Source: Sporosarcina obsidiansis (GTDB taxonomy: Bacteria; Bacillota; Bacilli; Bacillales_A; Planococcaceae). From it: 64,000 nucleotides of DNA. The notes below the pieces were generated by a model. The model saw only the letters and a program-made list of their open reading frames with translations. It ran no database searches and was not told the DNA's origin. Each line of letters starts with the position of its first letter. Positions within the stretch are counted from its first letter, which is position 1. Where the stretch lies: contig NZ_WHVW01000010.1 in NCBI RefSeq assembly GCF_009651005.1, positions 1 through 64,000 of the forward strand. The letters are read 5' to 3'. Positions 1 to 8,396 of this stretch are shown here, piece after piece. The translations under genes and the position numbers were made by a program.

Positions 1-24
1 TCATTTTTCATGTATAAACAAAAA

Positions 25-69
25 TACCCTATAAGAGGGACTTTTTCAAAGTGTCCATCTTATAGGGTA
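25..69. repeat. Palindrome, terminator-like
   Basis: Perfect 12-bp inverted repeat (TACCCTATAAGA at 25-36, its complement at 58-69), extended inward by GGAC/GTCC around a T-rich loop. It could be the terminator of a gene upstream of the window or an insertion-sequence end. No transposase is seen nearby. Confidence 0.5.
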
Positions 70-245
70 CAGTTTAAAATGGCCTAGTGTTTCTTTTTTA
101 TGCTGTTTCTTCATATAACTCCCCTTTGCTACATCCAATACTTTCTATTTTACCGGAATATCTGAAAAGAGCCTAGTGTGAATAAAAGATATTTCTAATT
201 ATAGTTGACGGTTACTGAGTAAATATATTTAGTGTGTAGGGAGAG

Positions 246-350
246 TGGTCCTAGTACCGCTGCGGCGCTGAGGGATTGCCTTACACTAGAGAGCCAACAA
301 GCAAAGGGCGCTCGTTGTCTCTTGACTATGGCTGACCCCGCAGTTGCGCC
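246..350 (-). repeat. Structured GC-rich element, copy 1
   Basis: About 105 nt of GC-rich sequence in an AT-rich intergenic region. Read on the minus strand it starts with GGCGCAACTGCGGGGTC (complement at 334-350), continues through a stem-loop (CAACGAGC with GCTTGTTG) and ends at an AGGAC block. A second copy of nearly identical length lies at 49965-50068 on the plus strand. No open frame explains it. It may be a structured RNA or a small non-autonomous repeat. Confidence 0.65.
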
Positions 351-542
351 TTTGCTTGTGAATGCTTTCATTATGTATATCTATTTTATTCCAGCTTGTA
401 GACAAATCCTAATAAAAGGTTCGTTCATTAACTTTAACTTTTTCATTGATATTAGTCTCTAACAATTCTCAAAAAGGTAACAATACTCTCTTTTACGAAC
501 TAGAAATGGCCGATCCTCTTAAAAAACCAAAGAATTACGCTA

Positions 543-808
543 GTTGATCGTAGTGGAAGGCAACCTAATTTCGCCGCGTCCTGCGGCAACGGTTGCATGA
601 CTCACTTCGTGTGAGCCCGCGGCAAAATTTACTCCGAGAGGATCAGCGTGAGACTTGAACCCCCGCAGGGAGCGAAAGTCGTAGCGTTAGGAGCACCGCT
701 GTATAATTTCTGCAAAAAGCCGCAGAAATTATACAAATCGAATCCTTCGCTGTTCGATTGGCTCAAGCCACGCCCTCCGGAAAGCGTACGTCTGGAACGT
801 AGATCAAC
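543..808. repeat. GC-rich palindromic intergenic repeat
   Basis: The element is bounded by GTTGATC (543-549) and its complement GATCAAC (802-808). It is GC-rich and carries several internal hairpins, including a perfect 13-bp one at 700-733 (GTATAATTTCTGC and its complement) and a GATCCTCT/AGAGGATC pair at 511-518 and 636-643, the left arm of which lies just outside. Blocks such as CCCCGCAGG..GCGAAAG and CGGAAAGCGT..CTGGAACG resemble, from memory, a GC-rich dispersed repeat common in Bacillaceae intergenic regions. I cannot name the family. Confidence 0.6.
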
Positions 809-1041
809 GGTACCTTTCCCTCTTTCTTTTCCTTTGTCTACAGTCTGATTTTATTCATTTAATTGCATGTTTGAAAGAAAGTATCTATTTACAGGTATTC
901 CTCTAAGTTTTCGTATTAGATAGTTAGTTTTATTGTCACGTAGCTGAGTAGATTTCTAATTACAATTTCTTAGAGTGTACATGTGTGGTGGAAATCTATA
1001 TCTTTAAGAAAAAAAGTTAGAAGTTGTTCTCCAATCAGAAA

Positions 1042-1070
1042 GAATCATTTTTCCTGTACGGGCATACGAT
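1042..1070 (+). promoter_or_regulatory. Putative sigma-E promoter of prkA
   Basis: GAATCAT (1042-1048), a 14-nt spacer and CATACGAT (1063-1070) resemble the sigma-E consensus KMATATT-N14-CATACANT. The predicted transcript would start near 1078, upstream of the TTG start at 1102. It fits the sigma-E dependence known for B. subtilis prkA. Confidence 0.5.
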
Positions 1071-1101
1071 AATACATCACAGCCTAATTGGAGGAGAGCC
1101 G

Positions 1102-2997
1102 TTGGATATTTTAAATCAATTGCATAATTACCGTAGAGAAGAAAATGAGTTGAAGTGGGAAGGTACGTTTAAAGAATACTTGGAGTTGTTAAAGGAACGT
1201 AAAGAAGTTGCGCAAACCGCTCATTCGCGAATTTACGAAATGATTGAAAGTGCGGGGGTTGAAAAGCAGAACGGTCAAAAAATCTATCAGTTCTTTAACG
1301 AAGAATTGTTTGGTCTGGAAGAGTCGATTGAACGGTTGGTGGAAGAATATTTTCACCCTGCGGCTAAACGTCTAGATGTCAAGAAACGTGTGCTTTTATT
1401 GATGGGTCCTGTCAGTGGTGGGAAATCTACAATCGTCACGATGTTGAAACGCGGGTTAGAGCAGTATTCGCGCACCGATGAAGGCGCTGTGTACGCGATT
1501 AAAGGCTGTCCGATGCATGAAGATCCTTTACATCTCATACCAACCACCTTGCGTGATTCATTTTTTGAGGAGTATGGAATTCGCATTGAAGGCAGTCTGT
1601 CTCCATTGAATAGATTACGTCTTGAAGAAGAGTATGAAGGTAGAATTGAAGATGTAGTAATAGAAAGAATTTTATTTTCTGAAGATCGCAGAGTGGGGAT
1701 TGGTACCTTTACTCCATCAGATCCTAAATCTCAAGATATTGCAGATTTAACAGGAAGCATCGATTTCTCCACGATTGCAGAATATGGTTCCGAATCTGAT
1801 CCGAGAGCCTATCGATTCGATGGGGAACTGAATAAAGCAAACCGGGGAATGATGGAATTCCAAGAAATGTTGAAGCTTGATGAAAAGTTTCTCTGGCATT
1901 TATTATCCTTGACGCAGGAAGGGAATTTTAAAGCAGGGCGTTTTGCGTTAATTAGTGCAGACGAACTGATTGTAGCCCATACAAATGAAACCGAATACCG
2001 CTCTTTCATCAGCAATAAAAAAAATGAAGCGTTACACTCGCGACTCATCGTCATTCCGATTCCGTATAATCTGAAAGTAAGTGCTGAGGAAAAAATTTAT
2101 CAGAAAATGATACGAGAAAGTGATATGGCACATGTTCACATCGCTCCCCATGCCTTGAGAGTAGCTGCTATCTTCTCGGTTCTTACTCGTTTGAAAGCGT
2201 CTAAGAAACAAGGGATCGACCGTTTGAAAAAGCTACGGCTTTATGATGGGCAAAGCGTAGAAGGTTTTAATGATGCGGACACAGAAGAATTGAAGAACGA
2301 ATTCATGGATGAGGGAATGGATGGGGTCGATCCTCGCTATGTGATTAATCGAATTTCCTCTGCTATTATTCGCAAAGAAGTACCAAGCATTAATGCGTTA
2401 GACGTATTGCGATCATTAAAGGATGGCTTTGATCAGCACGCTTCTATTTCAGCAGAGGATCGAGATATGTACATGAATTATATTTCTATGGCTCGTAAGG
2501 AATATGATGAAATCGCCAAAAAGGAAGTACAGAAAGCTTTTGTCTATTCCTATGAAGAATCTGCTAAAACTTTAATGGATAACTATTTAGATAATGTTGA
2601 AGCTTATTGCAATAAGAACAAATTGAGAGATCCATTAACAGGTGAAGAAGTCAATCCTGACGAAAAATTGATGCGCTCTCTCGAAGAACAAATTGGGATT
2701 TCGGAGAATGCCAAGAAAGCGTTCCGGGAAGAGATATTGATTAGAATTTCTGCATATGCGCGCAAGAATCAGCGCTTTGATTATCGTTCACATGATCGCT
2801 TAAGAGAAGCGATACAAAAGAAGCTGTTCGCTGATTTAAAAGACGTGGTCAAGATTACTACCACATCTGCTACACCTGACGAAACGCAGCTAAAGAAGAT
2901 GAATGAAGTGGTGGCTCGACTGATTGATGAGCATGGCTATAATTCGGTTTCTGCTAATGAACTTTTGCGTTATGTTGGCAGTTTACTGAACCGGTAA
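1102..2997 (+). CDS. prkA: PrkA, sporulation serine kinase/AAA+ protein
   Basis: 631 residues, the same length as I recall for B. subtilis PrkA. The protein has an N-terminal AAA+ ATPase region with Walker A GPVSGGKST near residues 102-110 and a C-terminal PrkA kinase-like region. In Bacillus it acts in the mother cell during sporulation and has been described as a serine kinase and as a Lon-like protease. The frame stays open back to 1024, but the TTG at 1102 is preferred. It follows GGAGGAG (1090-1096), gives the expected N-terminus (LDILNQLHNYRREE, read M first), and the sigma-E-like promoter lies inside the longer frame. In many bacteria prkA sits beside yhbH and spoVR. Here a sugar module separates them. 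Confidence 0.93.
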   Translation: MDILNQLHNYRREENELKWEGTFKEYLELLKERKEVAQTAHSRIYEMIESAGVEKQNGQKIYQFFNEELFGLEESIERLVEEYFHPAAKRLDVKKRVLLLMGPVSGGKSTIVTMLKRGLEQYSRTDEGAVYAIKGCPMHEDPLHLIPTTLRDSFFEEYGIRIEGSLSPLNRLRLEEEYEGRIEDVVIERILFSEDRRVGIGTFTPSDPKSQDIADLTGSIDFSTIAEYGSESDPRAYRFDGELNKANRGMMEFQEMLKLDEKFLWHLLSLTQEGNFKAGRFALISADELIVAHTNETEYRSFISNKKNEALHSRLIVIPIPYNLKVSAEEKIYQKMIRESDMAHVHIAPHALRVAAIFSVLTRLKASKKQGIDRLKKLRLYDGQSVEGFNDADTEELKNEFMDEGMDGVDPRYVINRISSAIIRKEVPSINALDVLRSLKDGFDQHASISAEDRDMYMNYISMARKEYDEIAKKEVQKAFVYSYEESAKTLMDNYLDNVEAYCNKNKLRDPLTGEEVNPDEKLMRSLEEQIGISENAKKAFREEILIRISAYARKNQRFDYRSHDRLREAIQKKLFADLKDVVKITTTSATPDETQLKKMNEVVARLIDEHGYNSVSANELLRYVGSLLNR

Positions 2998-3088
2998 TTA
3001 TGCCAAACAAGGTCCTTGAATTAAGGATACGGAATCCAGTTTAGATATCACTTTACACGTATATATGCTGAGATCACGAAGACGCGAT

Positions 3089-3129
3089 AAAAGACCAACA
3101 GTTTGCATATTTGGCACTGTTGGTCTTTT
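3089..3129. terminator. Bidirectional terminator
   Basis: Perfect 14-bp stem (AAAAGACCAACAGT at 3089-3102, complement at 3116-3129) with A-run and T-run flanks. It serves prkA on the plus strand and the deoR-type operon on the minus strand. Confidence 0.85.
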
Positions 3130-3194
3130 ACTGTTCCAATTGCTTAGATCAATGCATGGTCACTACTTGCCAAATACAATAGATTTCACTCTAT

Positions 3195-3980
3195 TTAATA
3201 TGAACCGGAAATCCATTCAATGCCCAAACTCATTATATCGTTCTTCCAAGATGCAGGACACTCTTGATCACATATTACAACATCAACATCGGATAACGGA
3301 GCTATTTTGCATAATGCCTGAACACCTATTTTGGATTGATCTGTTAACACGACAACTTGTTTAGTGTTAGCAATCACTTTTTTTGAGAGCAAACATTCAT
3401 TTAAATTATAATCGCTAATGCCTTTGACTAATGAAATGCCACCTATTGATATAAACGCTTTATCTAAATTGAAATTTTCTATGATCGGTTCAGACAATTG
3501 ACCGCTAATTGACTGTTGAATAGGATCTAAATTTCCACCCAATAAAATAACTTCACCAGAAAAAAGCTTTCTATTGAGCGAATCCATAAGAGTTATTGCA
3601 ACAGGAATACAATTTGTTAAAATTCGAACATTTTCTTTATTTCGTATTTGAAGAGCTAATTCTGCAGCCGTCGTGCCTGTATCGATAAATATAGTATCGC
3701 CATCCAAAACGAGGTCTGCCCCTAGCTTTCCTATCACTTTTTTTGCATTCGTATTAACTTCCGTTCTATGTAAAAATGGAGGTTCTCCCATTTGATAGGG
3801 AGATTTAATAGCTCCACCATAAACGCGTTTTAATACTCCTTCCTCTTCTAAAAAAGTCAAATCTCTCCTTATTGTTTCGGGTGAGACTTTAAACTTCCTT
3901 GCTAGCTCAGCTACTTTTAGTTTTCCAGTTCGATTCAATTCATCAATGATTTCTATTTTACGCTCTTCTGATAGTAACAA
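3195..3980 (-). CDS. DeoR-family transcriptional repressor
   Basis: 261 residues. An N-terminal DeoR-type helix-turn-helix covers about residues 5-57 (KVAELARKFKVSPETIRRDL), followed by a sugar-phosphate-binding DeoRC domain with GDTIFIDTGTTAAELA. Members of this family usually repress a neighbouring sugar operon and are released by a phosphorylated sugar. The start is TTG, with AGGAGA about 10 nt upstream on the minus strand. It is the last gene of a three-gene minus-strand unit after an MFS carrier and a TIM-barrel isomerase. The likely operator is the triple repeat at 6349-6378. The effector is unknown. Confidence 0.88.
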   Translation of the reverse strand: MLLSEERKIEIIDELNRTGKLKVAELARKFKVSPETIRRDLTFLEEEGVLKRVYGGAIKSPYQMGEPPFLHRTEVNTNAKKVIGKLGADLVLDGDTIFIDTGTTAAELALQIRNKENVRILTNCIPVAITLMDSLNRKLFSGEVILLGGNLDPIQQSISGQLSEPIIENFNLDKAFISIGGISLVKGISDYNLNECLLSKKVIANTKQVVVLTDQSKIGVQALCKIAPLSDVDVVICDQECPASWKNDIMSLGIEWISGSY

Positions 3981-4057
3981 TATGCAATCTTCTCCTAGTT
4001 ATTGTTTTTCTAAAATTCATCATCAGTATCGTGAGGCTATTTTTAACTTGTCATTCT

Positions 4058-5011
4058 TTATCTGCAATATTTGTCTCTCAATTCTTTTACTACTTTTACT
4101 GATTCTTTCACTCCGTTGTCCTGATCTACTAGCATTTTCTCCAAAAGTTCTTCTGTTGGATAATAAGAATCTAAAGGAGCTATCAATTCAAATGGGAAAT
4201 ATGGCTCTTCTACTTTAAATGCCCCGTTTCCAAGCGAGTTAACTCCCCCTGTTCCAATTGGCCTCTTGAAAGTCGATACATAAGGATGGCACATTTCAAT
4301 ATTTATTCTTTGCAATGTCGAATGTTCAACTAAAATTTTGAAGCATTCATCGACATTGATGTTTCCTTTTCCGATTGGGCAACCGCTTACTCGATAATCC
4401 TCTCCATCATGGATGACGAAATGATCCTTGAAGTGGCTTGAAACGGAATAAGGAGCCAGTTTGTTGACTGTAACAATGGGGTCTTCCCAAGCCATCATTC
4501 CATTGCCATTATCACATAATGCCCCGATCCAAGGGCTATCAACTGCCTGTATAACACTAATAATTTCATCTGCAGTTTCTTCTTCATGATTTTCAATTGC
4601 TAATTTAATTCTGTACTTTTTTAACAATGGGACGACTTTCTTTAGTTCTATATATGCATGATCTGTTTTTACTTTATCATAATGACCTCTATTAATGTAT
4701 GTCCTGATTACGTCTGCACCTATTTTATCGGCTACTTCAATAATTTCCTTAAGATGATTATACTCAATCCCTCGACAATCAATTTCACAAAATAAATGAT
4801 ATTTATCTAATAAACCTTTTACTTTTTTTAAGTGTTCTGGATGATTGCTTCCTAACGTTCCCCAATTTGGATCGAGATGTAAATCTTCAATAATATTGAT
4901 CTGCACACCATCTAACCCCAAATCGACAGTTTTATGAATGAAATCAAATATATCCATTCGATGATGTTGGAAATATAGATGATAGCTTTCAGTCTCTAAT
5001 CCTAGTTTCAT
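4058..5011 (-). CDS. Sugar phosphate isomerase/epimerase-like protein
   Basis: 317 residues of the xylose-isomerase-like TIM-barrel superfamily (AP endonuclease 2 fold). Candidate metal ligands lie along the barrel in AIENHEEET, ALCDNGNG, SSHFKDH and NIEMCHP. The start is the ATG at 5011 behind GGAGGGG. A longer frame to 5116 would overlap the upstream MFS gene and has no better ribosome site. Enzymes of this class epimerise or isomerise ketoses, inositols or keto-sugars. The substrate cannot be deduced. Its place between an MFS carrier and a DeoR repressor points to catabolism of an imported sugar or polyol. Confidence 0.8.
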   Translation of the reverse strand: MKLGLETESYHLYFQHHRMDIFDFIHKTVDLGLDGVQINIIEDLHLDPNWGTLGSNHPEHLKKVKGLLDKYHLFCEIDCRGIEYNHLKEIIEVADKIGADVIRTYINRGHYDKVKTDHAYIELKKVVPLLKKYRIKLAIENHEEETADEIISVIQAVDSPWIGALCDNGNGMMAWEDPIVTVNKLAPYSVSSHFKDHFVIHDGEDYRVSGCPIGKGNINVDECFKILVEHSTLQRINIEMCHPYVSTFKRPIGTGGVNSLGNGAFKVEEPYFPFELIAPLDSYYPTEELLEKMLVDQDNGVKESVKVVKELRDKYCR

Positions 5012-5036
5012 AAAAGTCCCCTCCAAAAAATATCTA

Positions 5037-6305
5037 TTACACAGCAATATCCTTTTTCTTTTTAATAATATGAACAAGATAATGACTAATGAAGAAACCG
5101 ATGATTGAAAATGCAATCATAATCATGAACACTATTCTATAGCCGGACATACCAGGATTATGATCCAAGACACTTCCGTACATCGTAAATGCAAATATAG
5201 AAGGGAAGTAACCTACTAAACAAGCTACAGAAACAGCAGCCCCACTAATTTTTTCAGGTATATGAATCTCATCTAAGGGAGCGAAAAATACAGCCCGTTG
5301 TGAAAATATAATCGCACCAAATCCAAGTGTTGCTGTCATACCGAGATATACATTCATTGTTTCATGTGGCAGCATGATAAATATAACCATAGCTATAACA
5401 GCTAATAAAAAAGTGAAGCGAAGATATTTGGAAGCAGATCGAAATTTTTTATCAACTAAAAATCCACCAATTGGTCCTCCCACCATTTTTAATCCATATT
5501 GATTTATAATCCCGTAGGCTCCTACTAATGCGACTGGCATACCGTAAATTTCTTTAAGAAAGGGTATGAAATAGGTCAATCCAGCATATACGCTATAAAC
5601 CGAAAAGATTGTAAATGCAACAACCCATAACTCAGGTAGTTTAATTGCTTGCAATGCGCCCTTTAGAGCTATTTTATTTTTACTTAATTCTTTTTCATCC
5701 TCATCAGGGACAATGGAATCGTGTTCAACGAAGAAGTATGTAATAATTCCTACTATAATTACGGTTGCTGAAAAGAATAAGATAGCTGCTCGAAATCCAA
5801 CTACACCAGAACCTAACCAAATGAATATGCCTAATGCTGAAAAGGCAATTATCGTATCAATAACACCCCTTCCAGCTTCCAAAAATCCAAACATTCTTCC
5901 TTGTTCATCTGAGTTGCCTAATAATTTAACAGTTTTGATTAGAACGGGCCAAAAAATTACTTCTGCGAACAATGCCATAATTCCCCATGAAAGTAGGATT
6001 CCATAATAGGACGGGAAGGTGGATAAATAAATACCGACGACCCCAGTTCCGATTAAACCTATAGGGAGGAGTATTTTCTTCGAAAAACGTTGCGCAATAT
6101 AAATAGAAAATATGATTCCAATGGTTTGTACTAGAGCGTAAATAGATAATGCCAAACCAATTTGTGTGTGTGAAAGATGAAAATGCTCTTGCATTGGTAT
6201 ATAAAAGGCATCTTTTAATGAAGAAAGTTTAAATATCGTCCCCCCACCTAAAATTAAAATAAAAAGTGTAAACCATTTTTTAACCTGTGTCTTTGCCTGC
6301 GTCAT
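5037..6305 (-). CDS. MFS sugar/organic-acid transporter
   Basis: 422 residues with about 12 hydrophobic segments and the two-half layout of the major facilitator superfamily. Its central loop is charged (DSIVPDEDEKELSKNK). The ATG at 6305 lies 6 nt after AGGAGG. A TTG one codon upstream is too close to that site. It is the first gene of the minus-strand module, 25 nt ahead of the isomerase. It probably brings in the substrate of the isomerase. I am reminded of YihN-like carriers, but this is only recollection. Confidence 0.82.
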   Translation of the reverse strand: MTQAKTQVKKWFTLFILILGGGTIFKLSSLKDAFYIPMQEHFHLSHTQIGLALSIYALVQTIGIIFSIYIAQRFSKKILLPIGLIGTGVVGIYLSTFPSYYGILLSWGIMALFAEVIFWPVLIKTVKLLGNSDEQGRMFGFLEAGRGVIDTIIAFSALGIFIWLGSGVVGFRAAILFFSATVIIVGIITYFFVEHDSIVPDEDEKELSKNKIALKGALQAIKLPELWVVAFTIFSVYSVYAGLTYFIPFLKEIYGMPVALVGAYGIINQYGLKMVGGPIGGFLVDKKFRSASKYLRFTFLLAVIAMVIFIMLPHETMNVYLGMTATLGFGAIIFSQRAVFFAPLDEIHIPEKISGAAVSVACLVGYFPSIFAFTMYGSVLDHNPGMSGYRIVFMIMIAFSIIGFFISHYLVHIIKKKKDIAV

Positions 6306-6348
6306 CAAATTCCTCCTAATTACTTCTAGTTGTGGTTTTGTTTTGTTT

Positions 6349-6378
6349 CATGACTGTTCATGACTGTTCATGACTGTT
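6349..6378. promoter_or_regulatory. Triple 10-bp repeat, putative DeoR operator
   Basis: Three exact head-to-tail copies of CATGACTGTT (6349-6358, 6359-6368, 6369-6378). On the minus strand they lie about 10-40 nt downstream of the predicted transcription start, before the MFS ribosome site, where a bound repressor would block transcription. DeoR-family repressors often bind short direct repeats. Binding here is inferred. Confidence 0.6.
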
Positions 6379-6395
6379 ATTGAGGTATGTTTAAC

Positions 6396-6424
6396 ATATT
6401 AAAGTGACCAATACAAATTGTCAA
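6396..6424 (-). promoter_or_regulatory. Sigma-A promoter of sugar module
   Basis: On the minus strand TTGACA (6419-6424), a 17-nt spacer and TAATAT (6396-6401). This is near-consensus and correctly placed upstream of the MFS gene and the triple repeat. Confidence 0.8.
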
Positions 6425-7166
6425 TATGATTTAGAAAATTTGGTAACCTCTAAATAACCGTTAATATAAGGTTTTTTTAGTCACAGATATATTTATTTGT
6501 AATATTTTTCATATTTGTTTGTGTTGTTTTGTGAATGTTTGTGTATTTTGGGGATTTGGGATGATGCCTGTTTTGTGAAGGGTCACTATGTGATTTGAAT
6601 CCATAGATAGGTATTTAGTGTAAATCATAAGTTGTTGCATCGCTTTTTAGGTAGTTGTTTTATACCTATTCCAATAATAGCGAATCACAAAGCTTTTTTT
6701 GTATGCCTACTTTACGTGATGTCTTGCATATCTGCGGCATAATAGACCTGTATTTTTTCATTATGGTATGAGACGAAAAAATATCATGTGGTTGTTGGGA
6801 ATGAATGTGTTATCTAAATTGGTGAATGAAAAATTCACAAAAGTTTGTCTTAATTGCTCGGAAAATGTAGGACAGCATACATAGTAAAAAAGTTATGTAG
6901 TGTAAATTACTGAGAAAATGAAGTAACCAGATCGTTTGGAAAATGTGTCGCGATATCATTTTGAAACAAGGAAAGAGAAATAGTAAACACAGACCGCTCT
7001 CATTGCTCCTATTAAACATGAGCGAAAGAAGATAGGGCGGAGAATCTAAGCGAGCGTTTCTGCGTCCATAAAACAATATTTTGGAGTAGCCTCTCTTATT
7101 TCAGTTTATTTAGGAAAACCCTTATTCTTGGTCTACCTAAGTAGTTACGTTTTCTTTCTATTTAGT
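6425..7166. other. Intergenic region without a gene
   Basis: About 740 nt between the minus-strand sugar module and yhbH. It is AT-rich, with T/G-rich runs near 6505-6550 and a short hairpin TAGGTA/TACCTA near 6648-6668. I see no convincing coding frame with a ribosome site. It may hold decayed sequence. Confidence 0.5.
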
Positions 7167-7194
7167 CAATATTCAAACATCTAACGCATATGAT
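7167..7194 (+). promoter_or_regulatory. Putative sigma-E promoter of yhbH-spoVR
   Basis: CAATATT (7167-7173), a 13-nt spacer and CATATGAT (7187-7194) resemble the sigma-E consensus. It lies about 40 nt upstream of yhbH, a mother-cell gene in B. subtilis. Confidence 0.5.
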
Positions 7195-7232
7195 AGGGAA
7201 ACAAATTGTTCGAGAGATAGGCGGGGATTCGA

Positions 7233-8396
7233 ATGGAAGAAAACCAGAAAAGTCGCTTTGTTGTTACCGAGGAAAATTGGTCTCTCCATCGTAAAGGCCA
7301 CCAGGATCAGCAACGCCATCTAGACAAAATTAAAGAAGTATTGAAAAGTAATTTACCAGACTTGATTAGTGAAGAAAATATTATCCTTTCCAATGGAAAA
7401 GACATGGTGAAAATTCCGATTCGCTCGTTAGATGAGTTTAAGATTCGCTATAACCATGACAAGTCTAAGCATGTGGGACAAGGAAAGGGCGACAGTAAAG
7501 TTGGAGATGTCGTGGCGCAGGGGGAGCAAAAGCAAGGACAAGAAGGCGCTGGAAAAGAAGCAGGCGATCAACCGGGTCAAGATATATATGAGACAGAAGT
7601 TTCAATGGAAGAGTTGGAAGAAATGTTCTTTAAAGAATTAGAGTTACCTAATTTGGAGCAGAAAGAACAATCAATCACGACTATTGAGGATATCGATTTT
7701 ACGGATATCCGGAAAAAGGGACTGATTGGTAATTTGGATAAAAAGCGTACATTGTTATCAGCCATTAAGCGCAATGCCATGAAAGGAAAAGCAGTAATTG
7801 CTCCCATTATGGAAGATGACTTGCGATTCAAAACCTGGAATCCTGTAGAGAAGCCACAGTCTAAAGCAGTAGTTTTAGCAATGATGGATACGAGTGGATC
7901 TATGGGGAAATTTGAAAAGTATATGGCCAGGAGTTTTTTCTTCTGGATGACAAAGTTTCTTCGCACAAAATATGAGACAGTGGATATCGAATTTATTGCG
8001 CATCATACAGAAGCGAAGGTGGTGACGGAAGAAAATTTCTTCAATAAGGGTGAAAGTGGCGGAACAAAATGCTCTTCTGCATACGAAAAAGCTTTGCAAG
8101 TCATCAAAGAGTCGTATCCCCCATCGAGTTATAATATTTATCCAGTGCACTTTTCTGATGGAGAAAATATGACGAGTGATAACCGTAAATGTCTAGAATA
8201 TGTGGATGAATTATTAGCGATCTCTAACATGTTTGGTTATGCAGAAGTAAATGAACATCGTAGAATGTCCACGTTAATGTCAGCATATAAATCAATAGAA
8301 CATCCAAAGTTTAATTACTATATTTTACAGAAAAATCGAGATGTTTACTTTGCCCTGAAGAAGTTTTTTGAAAAGCGAACGGAGGGATTCCGCTGA
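7233..8396 (+). CDS. yhbH: YhbH sporulation protein, UPF0229 family
   Basis: 387 residues, close to the usual family length. A charged N-terminal half with a Gly/Gln/Lys-rich linker (about residues 82-118) precedes a von Willebrand A-like domain. Its metal-site motif DTSGSMG is at residues 219-225. Homologues (YeaH in E. coli) accompany PrkA/YeaG and SpoVR/YcgB. The exact biochemical role is unknown. It ends in a TGA that overlaps the CTG start of spoVR (CTGA), so the two are probably translationally coupled. The ATG follows GGCGGGGA. Confidence 0.92.
   Translation: MEENQKSRFVVTEENWSLHRKGHQDQQRHLDKIKEVLKSNLPDLISEENIILSNGKDMVKIPIRSLDEFKIRYNHDKSKHVGQGKGDSKVGDVVAQGEQKQGQEGAGKEAGDQPGQDIYETEVSMEELEEMFFKELELPNLEQKEQSITTIEDIDFTDIRKKGLIGNLDKKRTLLSAIKRNAMKGKAVIAPIMEDDLRFKTWNPVEKPQSKAVVLAMMDTSGSMGKFEKYMARSFFFWMTKFLRTKYETVDIEFIAHHTEAKVVTEENFFNKGESGGTKCSSAYEKALQVIKESYPPSSYNIYPVHFSDGENMTSDNRKCLEYVDELLAISNMFGYAEVNEHRRMSTLMSAYKSIEHPKFNYYILQKNRDVYFALKKFFEKRTEGFR

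Noticed and set aside
25-69. Insertion-sequence end
   Set aside because: Only a palindrome is seen. No transposase remnant or target duplication is visible.
232-462. 76-codon frame in the first intergenic region
   Set aside because: It lies across the structured repeat, has no ribosome site and its product shows no recognisable domain.
648-848. 66-codon frame within the GC-rich repeat
   Set aside because: It follows the repeat sequence and its hairpins and lacks a ribosome site.
1024-1101. N-terminal extension of PrkA
   Set aside because: The family starts at the downstream TTG, which has GGAGGAG. The extension covers a sigma-E-like promoter.
3065-3364. 99-codon frame after prkA
   Set aside because: It runs through the bidirectional terminator and is antisense to the DeoR gene.
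6810-7076. 88-codon minus-strand frame before yhbH
   Set aside because: No ribosome site or family resemblance. The region looks non-coding.
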